A DNA stretch of 5,789 nt from Desulforamulus profundi (GTDB lineage Bacteria > Bacillota_B > Desulfotomaculia > Desulfotomaculales > Desulfotomaculaceae), in contig NZ_AWQQ01000016.1 of NCBI RefSeq assembly GCF_002607855.1, positions 1 through 5,789 on the forward strand. Reading direction: 5' to 3'. Shown here one piece after another: positions 1 to 4,598 of the stretch. How positions within the stretch are numbered: the first letter of the stretch is position 1; every line of letters begins with the position of its first letter. The position numbers were made by a program, and so were the translations under genes. The notes below the pieces were generated by a model. That model ran no database searches, was not told where the DNA came from, and worked only from the letters and a program-made list of their open reading frames with translations.

Positions 1-59
1 TCGTTATAAATTGCTTGAAACAGTTGATTATATGTGGATTTATTGGTATCCTTGTCCAT
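1..59 (-). CDS. Transposase-like gene, N-terminal 19 codons only (runs off left edge)
   Basis: The reading frame opens with ATG at 57-59 and stays open to the window edge, giving MDKDTNKSTYNQLFQAIYN. A strong ribosome binding site (AAGGAG, 67-72) lies 7 bases upstream. The MDK-(D/N)-T-x-x-S start resembles N-termini of some IS4-type DDE transposases, but 19 residues are too few for a firm family call. The leader can fold so that the ribosome binding site is paired (see 66-123), a habit of insertion sequences that supports the transposase reading. The gene's catalytic part lies outside the window. It could instead be an unrelated gene with a structured leader. Confidence 0.55.
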   Translation of the reverse strand, partial: MDKDTNKSTYNQLFQAIYN

Positions 60-65
60 GCGATG

Positions 66-123
66 TCTCCTTATTTTTGAGATTATGGACAGGACTACCT
101 GTTATACCTCAATTATAAGGAGA
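66..123 (-). promoter_or_regulatory. Leader hairpin that can pair the ribosome binding site of the left-edge transposase
   Basis: A perfect 9-base inverted repeat pairs TCTCCTTAT (66-74) with ATAAGGAGA (115-123). In minus-strand RNA the 3' arm contains the AAGGAG ribosome binding site. Two further nested stems lie inside: TTGAG/CTCAA (77-81 with 108-112) and ACAGG/CCTGT (89-93 with 98-102, loop of 4). Together they form one long imperfect hairpin with 19 paired positions. A -10-like TATAAT overlaps the 5' arm (112-117), so RNA started there would lack that arm. This matches the known IS10/IS50 arrangement that protects against read-through expression. The fold is seen by eye and no energy was calculated. 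Confidence 0.6.
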
Positions 124-140
124 TTTTAATCATTTTTACA
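112..140 (-). promoter_or_regulatory. Candidate promoter of the left-edge transposase
   Basis: On the minus strand a perfect -10 hexamer TATAAT covers 112-117. Seventeen bases upstream is TGTAAA (135-140), a weak -35 with 3 of 6 consensus bases. The predicted start of transcription is near 105, downstream of the outer arm of the leader hairpin. The native RNA would then carry a free ribosome binding site. The -10 is convincing; the -35 is not. Confidence 0.4.
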
Positions 141-223
141 GGATATTGCTGGAAAAACAATGATTTATTGGTTTTTTTCTAGAATTTTAGATATTGACAT
201 TTTGGAAATTTATTTATGCAACG
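124..223. other. AT-rich stretch without a recognisable gene
   Basis: I find no supported reading frame here. It presumably contains the outer end of the left-edge insertion sequence and its junction with the older sequence beyond 224. I could not identify a terminal inverted repeat because only one end of that element is present. Confidence 0.4.
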
Positions 224-435
224 CTAGTGAACTTTAATATATTTTTCTGTTCTAAAATCTGTTCCTAAACTACTATAAAGATTAGCAAGTTCCTTGAGAT
301 AATAGTTATATTTATTATATTTTTCCAATTCTTTTTTATCTGAGCATTTTGCAAAATTACCTTTTTCTCTGAGAAAACAAAGTCTGAATAAGCCCTTTGG
401 CCTTTATTTTTAGCTGAAGGAATAGTTAAAGAATA
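224..435 (-). pseudogene. C-terminal remnant of an unrecognised protein, frameshifted
   Basis: About 70 codons read as plausible protein on the minus strand in two frames that join at a run of five A residues (T at 362-366). The upstream part includes the motif AKNKGQRAYSDFVFSEK. The downstream part includes KCSDKKELEKYNKYNYY and LGTDFRTEKYIKVH, and ends at TAG (224-226). One extra A in the run would join the two parts as SEKKGNF. The upstream frame is closed by TAA at 436-438, so the N-terminal part is gone. The composition is Lys, Glu, Tyr and Asn rich and probably helical. I do not recognise the family. It may be a host or accessory gene cut by the neighbouring insertion sequence. Sequencing error in the homopolymer is an alternative explanation for the shift. 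Confidence 0.45.
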
Positions 436-456
436 TTATTCTGTAAGATTCTTTAA
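426..456. repeat. 9-base inverted repeat (AT-rich hairpin)
   Basis: TTAAAGAAT (426-434) pairs with ATTCTTTAA (448-456) across a 13-base spacer. It sits between the protein remnant and the transposase pseudogene, close to where the insertion sequence should end. There is no clear T-run on the minus strand, so it is a poor terminator candidate. It may mark the element boundary or be chance in AT-rich DNA. Confidence 0.3.
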
Positions 457-516
457 AAATGGGCATACTGGCAGAATTTTTTGTGGATACAACAGCAAGT
501 ATTTATTAACAGGCGT

Positions 517-1715
517 CTAAGCTGCGTTCTTATTTGATTGGGATGTTGCCAGCGCCCCTAGCAAAAGAACAACAAGGTTTATAACCAAATGACTTTTCAC
601 CTTCTTAATGCCCCAAACATGTAGCTGATTTGCTGTAAGGTAACTTTTGAGGCGGGAGTTTACTCTTTCTACAGAGGTTCTTTGTTTGTAAAGTTCTGTC
701 CAGCCTCGTGAATCACGGTGAGGAACCGAATAACGGCGAAGATCTTCTGTCACTTTTACTTTTTTGACAAGACCATAATTTGAATTAGAACACCAAGCAG
801 ATCCAAAAGGACAGTTAACTTTTCCCGAGACATGAGGACACCTGAATTTAAGTGTATCCTTGTCACTGCCCCAGTAAACCATTGAATAACCCATTGAACA
901 AATTGGTGTCCCGTTAGAATTTATTCCTTCCAGCGGTATTTTTTCATTGCGGAGATTCAATGGAATAATTGCTTTGGCAAGGGCATCTCTAGCAGCTTCA
1001 TAATTTTTGTTTTGATCGTAGCCAGCATCCATTACATAAAACTTTGGCCAATGCTTTTTAGGTAATGAAGCTGTTGTCTTTTTAATTAGTTCAGCCCCCA
1101 AATCACCATCATTAGTATTGGCCGGTGTTACCTCAAAAGCAACTGGCAGCTCGCTGGCAGTATCAACAGCAATATGCAGTTATAACCAAACCAGGTAATG
1201 GTGTTACCAAAGGAATCTTTTTTGCACCCCCAGTCGGCATTACCTGTTAGCTTACTATGTTTCCGTGGCTGCTTTTCCTCATAGGCATCAATAGGGGTAC
1301 TATCTATAGCCACTACTTGACCTGTAATAATTCCTTTTTGGCGACATTCGTTTACCAAAGCGTAAAAGATTTCTTCAGCAAGGTTAAGCTCGACAATCTT
1401 TTTAAAAGCCCGGCTAAAAGTAGAGACAGAAGGGACTTTACCAATTCCGAAACCACATTGGTATCTAAAACGGATATCGGATTCTAGCCGGTCCACAAGA
1501 GCAGTGAAGGTAGATATCCCTTCTAGAGGTGCTGCAAGAAATGCCCTCAAGATACTTTCTTTGCAGTAACCTGCGGCACCTTGGGGTAATTGACTTCTCA
1601 GTTTTCTTGCAAATGGTTCAAGGTTGAAGGCTGAGAAAAACAAATTTAATCGTTCTTTTAGTTCTAATTCCATTAATTCTTCAAAGGAAAATAAAGTTTG
1701 TTGGAGAATATACAA
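517..1715 (-). pseudogene. DDE transposase (IS4/IS5/IS1182-like), broken by one missing base
   Basis: This would be a transposase of about 399 residues that cuts and joins its insertion sequence. The N-terminal part (about residues 1-130) resembles the DUF772/InsH-type N-terminal domain, followed by a DDE nuclease fold. Candidate catalytic residues are D138 (VAIDSTPI), D230 (VMDAGYD) and E350 (TSVERVNSRLK). A cysteine cluster (CPH, CPF, WC) lies between the second Asp and the Glu. The start is TTG at 1713-1715, preceded by AGGAGGG (1723-1729) at 7 bases. After codon 180 (TGC, 1176-1178) one base is missing. Restoring it, for example TGC-CAT, gives an uninterrupted HIAVDTASELPVAFEV that runs into the downstream half. 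As written the product stops after 195 residues and is inactive. The break may be a real mutation or a sequencing error. I could not define terminal inverted repeats or a target duplication. Confidence 0.85.
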
Positions 1716-1755
1716 GTGACTTCCCTCCTATTGGTGGTTTCGGTTTGGTCACTTG
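1713..1755 (-). promoter_or_regulatory. Hairpin over the transposase start codon and around its ribosome binding site
   Basis: CAAGTGAC (1713-1720) and GTCACTTG (1748-1755) are perfect 8-base inverted repeats with a 27-base loop. In the minus-strand RNA the 3' arm includes the TTG start codon and the loop contains the AGGAGGG ribosome binding site. Folding would lock the start codon in a stem. I found no convincing -10 placed to exclude the 5' arm. Confidence 0.5.
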
Positions 1756-1827
1756 AAATCTTCTCCAATTGGGGGTGAAGTCCTTTTTTGTTAACTTCCT
1801 AACCCTTGATTTTATAAGAGTTTTTGA

Positions 1828-2241
1828 TTATGCAAAATGCTCACTTCTTAAATTTCTCAAACCATTTTTTTGCAAAGAGTCTTTGGGATTAATAACAGCC
1901 ACCCCATCAACCACTGTTAGATGTGGAACTTTTGATTTAAATTTCTTAGAGTCAACGTTTAAGCCATGAACCGACTGTTCAATTTCCTTTTTTAAACTTA
2001 TAAATTCTTCTTCCGGCCAATCCAAATAAATCTCATCTTTGCAAACCGGACACATAAACTCGTCATACCAAATCTCATTCTCACTAGAGTTATGCAACAA
2101 ATTACTTAATACTAGTTCTGTTCCGCACTCTGGGCAATTCGGGTTAATGTAAAATGGTTTATTCCCCGGGCGTGGATCGGTCGCAGATAAAGGTTTACCA
2201 TTTTTAACATTACCGTTTCTGTCTGCCAATGAAATTATCAC
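1828..2241 (-). CDS. Small zinc-ribbon protein of unknown function
   Basis: The protein has about 133-137 residues. Two CxxC pairs, CPEC (residues 36-39, counted from the GTG at 2239-2241) and CPVC (64-67), are spaced as in a zinc ribbon and probably bind one zinc ion. The N-terminus is polar and the tail is charged. There is no signal peptide or membrane segment. The GTG sits directly against AAAGG, so TTG at 2227-2229 is the better start: AAAGGGTGA then lies 8 bases upstream. A good minus-strand promoter lies at 2299-2327. The last residues may be out of frame. One extra A in the A7 run (T at 1865-1871) would change the tail to QKKWFEKFKK ending at TGA (1841-1843), which looks more natural. 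I do not recognise the family; zinc ribbons of this kind occur in DNA-binding and phage or plasmid proteins. It is the only likely non-transposition gene here. Confidence 0.65.
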   Translation of the reverse strand: MIISLADRNGNVKNGKPLSATDPRPGNKPFYINPNCPECGTELVLSNLLHNSSENEIWYDEFMCPVCKDEIYLDWPEEEFISLKKEIEQSVHGLNVDSKKFKSKVPHLTVVDGVAVINPKDSLQKNGLRNLRSEHFA

Positions 2242-2298
2242 CCTTTATTTTTAAATTACAGTACTTATGGAAAAGCGGACGCTACGGTATATCTATGC

Positions 2299-2327
2299 TT
2301 TATAGTTTAAAATCATCATTCTGTTAA
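2299..2327 (-). promoter_or_regulatory. Sigma-70/sigma-A type promoter for the zinc-ribbon gene
   Basis: On the minus strand TTAACA (2322-2327, 5 of 6 to the -35 consensus) and TATAAA (2299-2304, 5 of 6 to the -10 consensus) are separated by exactly 17 bases. The expected transcription start is near 2292, leaving a leader of about 50-60 bases before the zinc-ribbon start. This suggests the gene is independently transcribed rather than read from the neighbouring IS21 genes. Confidence 0.55.
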
Positions 2328-2364
2328 ACATATTATCTGTCTATGTTTCTCGCGTTACTCTCTC

Positions 2365-2470
2365 CCTAGGTTATAGGTTCCGGTATATCCATACCCAGTC
2401 CTTGACATGGAGCCTCGCACCCGTGTTTCAAGGGGCATAAGAGGCAACCCTGCTACGCTTGGTGCCCCTT
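2365..2470. other. Structured intergenic segment with four potential hairpins
   Basis: This GC-richer segment has no convincing gene. It carries CCTA/TAGG (2365-2368 with 2374-2377), GGTAT/ATACC with a 4-base loop (2382-2386 with 2391-2395), CCTTGA/TCAAGG (2400-2405 with 2428-2433), and AAGGGGCA/TGCCCCTT (2430-2437 with 2463-2470). The last two share 2430-2433, so they cannot form together. On the plus strand the last hairpin is followed by TGGTTTTG, a weak terminator-like tail. The strand of any RNA is unknown. It could be a fragment of a structured RNA, such as a decayed group II intron or an element-borne RNA, or just untranslated DNA. I could not match it to a known family. Confidence 0.3.
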
Positions 2471-2485
2471 TGGTTTTGTCAACAC

Positions 2486-2521
2486 AAAAGTTGACCACTT
2501 GTGATAAAGTAAAAGTTGACC
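2486..2521. repeat. Two AAAAGTTGACC terminal repeats of the older IS21 element
   Basis: Exact 11-base copies lie at 2486-2496 and 2511-2521, one pair of helical turns plus a few bases apart. Tandem copies at the end of an IS21-family element are expected transposase (IstA) contact sites. Confidence 0.65.
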
Positions 2522-2578
2522 GGCCCCGATATTAAATGGTAAAGTGACAGATAATTCTGCCTACAATAGCACTTATCA

Positions 2579-2677
2579 TTATTCATTATTAAGTTGTTGA
2601 GATGTGTTTGCTATGGATCTTTGCTGCAGGGTTTCACGAAAACGATAGCTTTCGCCGTTCATTAGATGGATTGTATT
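2579..2677 (-). pseudogene. istB: istB C-terminal fragment of the older IS21 element
   Basis: Thirty-two codons and a TAA stop (2579-2581) read NTIHLMNGESYRFRETLQQR and onward. The HLMNGESYRFRET motif matches the C-terminal end of IstB, the AAA+ helper of IS21 transposition. The intact istB in this window has the equivalent NMNGNSYRMKET. The Walker A and B regions are missing because the fragment begins exactly where the second IS21 end starts. It is not expected to be functional. Confidence 0.75.
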
Positions 2678-2686
2678 TGTCAACTC

Positions 2687-2722
2687 AAAATTCCCCCATG
2701 TGGGCTATTTAAAATTCCCCCA
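2687..2722. repeat. Two AAAATTCCCCCA terminal repeats of the younger IS21 element
   Basis: Exact 12-base copies lie at 2687-2698 and 2711-2722, 24 bases apart, just inside TGTCAAC at 2678-2684. The spacing parallels the AAAAGTTGACC pair of the older element, but the repeat sequence differs, so the two elements belong to different IS21 subgroups with different end specificity. Confidence 0.65.
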
Positions 2723-2752
2723 CTTAACAACAAGAGTTATGCTTTCATTGAA

Positions 2753-2761
2753 TTATCCACA
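2753..2761 (+). promoter_or_regulatory. DnaA-box consensus inside the IS21 end
   Basis: TTATCCACA at 2753-2761 is an exact match to the DnaA binding consensus. It lies between the terminal repeats and the istB stop, in a stretch (2723-2851) with no gene. A single box could be chance and I see no cluster that would suggest an origin. Confidence 0.25.
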
Positions 2762-2841
2762 GTTTTTTACGTTATCTCATTAATCATGACAATGCAAAGC
2801 ATGATCGTGTCAATTTGAATACAGTATACACGAGGGGTTCT

Positions 2842-2857
2842 GCCTAATAAATTAGGC
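2842..2857 (-). terminator. Small hairpin at the istB stop codon
   Basis: GCCTAA (2842-2847) and TTAGGC (2852-2857) form a 6-base stem with loop TAAA; the istB TAA stop lies in the stem. There is no T-run after it on the minus strand, so it is at best a weak terminator or 3'-end stabiliser. Confidence 0.25.
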
Positions 2858-3631
2858 CAATTGCTGCTTCTGCAACCACTCCTTTGTTTCTTTCATTCGA
2901 TAGGAATTCCCATTCATATTAATTATGTATGATTGATGTGTTAAACGGTCAATCATAGCTGCAGTCATAACCGGATCTTGGAATATTTCCCCCCATCGCT
3001 CAAAAGAAAGGTTTGTAGTGATAATAGTGGATTTTCTCCCGGCCCGAAGTGATAGGTGGGTAAACAACAGCTCAGAACCTTCTTTGTCGAAGGAGATATA
3101 GCCCATCTCGTCCGCGATAACCAGGTCATATTTCTCGAATCTGTTTTGGAAGGCGCGTAATGTCTGTTCCGCTCTGCATTCCTTGATACGGTTAATTAAT
3201 AGGGGAACTGTTGTAAACCATACTTTGTAGCCTTCCATGCAAGCTTTAATACCTAGTCCTATGGCAACATGAGTTTTACCGGTGCCAGGACTACCCGCTA
3301 AAATTACGTTCCGACCTTCCCTAAGGAAATCCAACGTCTTAAGTATCTTCAGTTTCTTCTGTGCGTCCTCCGGTAGATCCTTAATTGATAAGTCCTCCAA
3401 ATATTTCTTATGGGTAAATTGGGCCAGGCGAATACGGTTGTACCGTGAGGCCTCCCGCCTTGCATCACACTCCTTTTGCAGCAGTTGTGCCAGAAATTCT
3501 TCATAACAGGCATCACGCTGACAGGCTTCTTGAACATATTCCTCAAGGTATTTGCGAATAGCAGGTAGTTTTAATTCTTTGCTGTATTCTATTATGGCTT
3601 CTTTCCACTCTTTACGGGTCGCAGCACTCAC
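2852..3631 (-). CDS. istB: IS21-family helper ATPase IstB (intact)
   Basis: IstB is a DnaA/DnaC-like AAA+ ATPase that binds target DNA and activates the IstA transposase. The 259-residue length is normal for the family. Visible motifs are Walker A GSPGTGKT (113-120), Walker B DLVIADE (169-175), a sensor-like TIITTNLSF (202-210) and a box with a candidate arginine finger, MIDRLTH (R229). The N-terminal 90 residues are helical and charged, as usual for the IstB N-terminal domain. The GTG start at 3629-3631 overlaps the istA TGA stop in the sequence GTGA, and AAGGAGG (3639-3645) lies 7 bases upstream inside istA, which indicates translational coupling. The gene looks complete, but its partner istA is broken, so it can only work with an IstA made elsewhere. 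Confidence 0.95.
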   Translation of the reverse strand: MSAATRKEWKEAIIEYSKELKLPAIRKYLEEYVQEACQRDACYEEFLAQLLQKECDARREASRYNRIRLAQFTHKKYLEDLSIKDLPEDAQKKLKILKTLDFLREGRNVILAGSPGTGKTHVAIGLGIKACMEGYKVWFTTVPLLINRIKECRAEQTLRAFQNRFEKYDLVIADEMGYISFDKEGSELLFTHLSLRAGRKSTIITTNLSFERWGEIFQDPVMTAAMIDRLTHQSYIINMNGNSYRMKETKEWLQKQQLA

Positions 3632-4431
3632 GCAATGGCCTCCTTGGGTTCTAAGTTTTGGGTATTAAACAATTTATCGTACATTTTTAAATGTTGTATA
3701 GCTTGGTCAGTTATATCCTGTGCGACCTGTGAAATGATTGCAATCTCCGGGGTATTTTCCCGGCGTTTAGCGCACAATGCTTTAATTTTATCCGTAGTTA
3801 CATGGCTTGGGTGGATCTTACACAGTTCAGTTATACTTTTCTCTACATCCGAAAGTGATGTCCCGTCCTTTATTTATTGCATTAGCTCTATAAATTCTTT
3901 CTCTTTCTTGGTATAATAGGTTTCAAAGATTTGTTTAATTTTTTGGTCTGCCTGCTGCAAAGCCATACTACCGGCTAATGCACCAGGTTTTTTCTTTAAT
4001 GTCTCCAGGTAGTGACTAAGTTCCAATCGCCACTCATGGCAGCCGGTAAGCCTGGCATGTTCAGCAATTTTTGCATCTTTGTAGAAGCAGCAGATTCGGC
4101 TGGAGTAGATTTTAACCATGACAAGTTCACCAACTAAATGATCAGGAACTGAGTAATGGTTTTGGTCTACCACAATGGTGGCATACTTGTCCACACGGGC
4201 ATTTACTACACGGGCTGAATCAAACATTGGGGGTAAGGTTAACAGGTTGGCACGTTCCTGCTCTAAACAAGCCAGTGCTGACTGTCCATCACGGGTATCT
4301 TGGGGCTTAGCATTTAGTTTATTACATATCTTCAACAGGTAATTATTGGCCTCGTCCAAGCTCTCGAATGTATCCTTGAATGCAAAGGCTTTACGGCGGA
4401 TCACATCTACGCTACGCTCAACATGCCCTTT
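3628..4431 (-). pseudogene. istA: IS21-family transposase IstA, C-terminal half with an in-frame stop
   Basis: IstA is the DDE transposase of IS21. The readable frame starts at codons for KGHVERSV (4431 downward), the motif that carries the last catalytic Glu of the DDE triad. It continues for 185 codons through the C-terminal region (for example YATIVVDQNHYSVPD) to TAA at 3874-3876. The same frame resumes at once and runs 81 more codons (SLSDVEKSITELC, KALCAKRRENTPEIA) to TGA at 3628-3630, overlapping istB. Because frame is kept, the stop is best explained as a substitution, probably of a Tyr codon (FIELMQ-stop-IKDG). The N-terminal half, with the helix-turn-helix and the first two catalytic Asp residues, is absent and is replaced by the repeat array starting at 4430. 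The gene cannot make an active transposase. Confidence 0.85.
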
Positions 4432-4455
4432 TTAATGTAAAGCTTTACATTAAAA
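4430..4455. repeat. Perfect 26-base palindrome at the istA/recombinase-element boundary
   Basis: TTTTAATGTAAAG is followed directly by its reverse complement CTTTACATTAAAA, with no spacer. It contains two inverted copies of TAATGTAAAG (4433-4442 and 4443-4452). The palindrome starts exactly where the istA reading frame is lost. Read as a recombination core it would have 9-base arms and an 8-base AAAGCTTT centre, a geometry used by tyrosine recombinases. That reading is inference. Confidence 0.7.
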
Positions 4456-4472
4456 GGTTATGGAAAGTATTA

Positions 4473-4542
4473 GATAATGTAAAGTAAGGCTGTAAAACAC
4501 CTTGTAGCGCTGATCTATTTTATCGTTTTACTTTACATTATC
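4473..4542. repeat. 15-base inverted repeats extending the TAATGTAAAG array
   Basis: GATAATGTAAAGTAA (4473-4487) and its exact reverse complement TTACTTTACATTATC (4528-4542) flank a 40-base spacer. With the palindrome at 4430-4455 this gives four copies of TAATGTAAAG in alternating orientation in about 110 bases upstream of the recombinase gene. They are most likely binding sites for the tyrosine recombinase(s) at the element end, and the right-hand copy overlaps a candidate promoter. Confidence 0.7.
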
Positions 4543-4554
4543 ATCCTCTATAGT
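4527..4554 (+). promoter_or_regulatory. Candidate promoter of the recombinase gene overlapping its repeat
   Basis: TTTACT (4527-4532, 4 of 6) and TATAGT (4549-4554, 5 of 6) are spaced by 16 bases. The -35 overlaps the right-hand TAATGTAAAG copy (4531-4540), so recombinase bound there could repress its own gene. The predicted start near 4561 falls inside the 5' arm of the following hairpin. Confidence 0.35.
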
Positions 4555-4581
4555 TGATTTAAGCAAGAATGCTTAAATCAA
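4554..4581 (+). promoter_or_regulatory. Strong 12-base hairpin next to the recombinase ribosome binding site
   Basis: TTGATTTAAGCA (4554-4565) and TGCTTAAATCAA (4570-4581) pair perfectly around an AGAA tetraloop. The stem ends 2 bases before the AAGGAGG ribosome binding site (4584-4590), which is 8 bases from ATG at 4599. The stem could hinder ribosome loading on read-through RNA or stabilise the message. It has no T-run, so termination is unlikely. Confidence 0.55.
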
Positions 4582-4598
4582 TCAAGGAGGTCTAAGTA

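Larger units (their letters stand above)
2477..2677 (-). mobile_element. Remnant of an older IS21-family element (right end plus istB tail)
   Basis: The element end starts at TGTCAAC (2477) and holds two copies of AAAAGTTGACC (2486-2496 and 2511-2521), 25 bases apart, with a weaker TAAAGTGAC further in (about 2539). Multiple terminal repeats of this kind are the transposase binding sites of IS21-family ends. The istB tail at 2579-2677 points the same way. At 2677/2678 it abuts the end of a second IS21-type element, so the older copy was probably interrupted by it. The rest of this older element is not in the window. Confidence 0.65.
2678..4431 (-). mobile_element. Younger IS21-family element, missing its istA-proximal end
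   Basis: The istB-side end begins with TGTCAAC (2678-2684) followed by two AAAATTCCCCCA repeats. Inside are an intact istB and the C-terminal half of istA, in the usual istA-istB order on the minus strand with coupled translation. The istA side stops at 4431, where the repeat array of a tyrosine-recombinase element begins, so the second terminus is absent. No target duplication can be checked. Without a working IstA and both ends the copy should be immobile. Confidence 0.75.

Noticed and set aside
1257..1487. Plus-strand open frame of 76 codons
   Set aside because: It lies wholly antisense to the transposase, which has clear catalytic motifs, and has no ribosome binding site or recognisable domain.
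457..1800. Terminal inverted repeats or target duplication of the transposase pseudogene's element
   Set aside because: Only weak similarities (about 9 of 14-17 bases, or a shared TTAACA) could be found between the two sides, too little to call ends.
341..1843. 13-base inverted match TGAGCATTTTGCA (341-353) and TGCAAAATGCTCA (1831-1843) either side of the transposase
   Set aside because: It lies well inside the flanking sequences, not at plausible element ends, and one such match is not surprising in AT-rich DNA of this length.
1769..1969. Plus-strand open frame of 66 codons
   Set aside because: It overlaps the zinc-ribbon gene on the opposite strand and shows no domain or translation signal of its own.
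2402..2440. Plus-strand TTGACA at 2402-2407 as a promoter -35
   Set aside because: No acceptable -10 hexamer lies 16-18 bases downstream.
3282..3546. Open frames of 65-74 codons on both strands inside istB
   Set aside because: They are shadow frames of istB, whose Walker motifs and full length fix the true frame.
3635..3916. Plus-strand open frame of 93 codons with hydrophobic stretches
   Set aside because: The minus strand here reads as the istA C-terminus in one continuous frame apart from a single stop, so this frame is antisense shadow.
4430..4542. CRISPR array
   Set aside because: The copies alternate in orientation, are only 10 bases long and have unequal spacing, and no cas gene is present.
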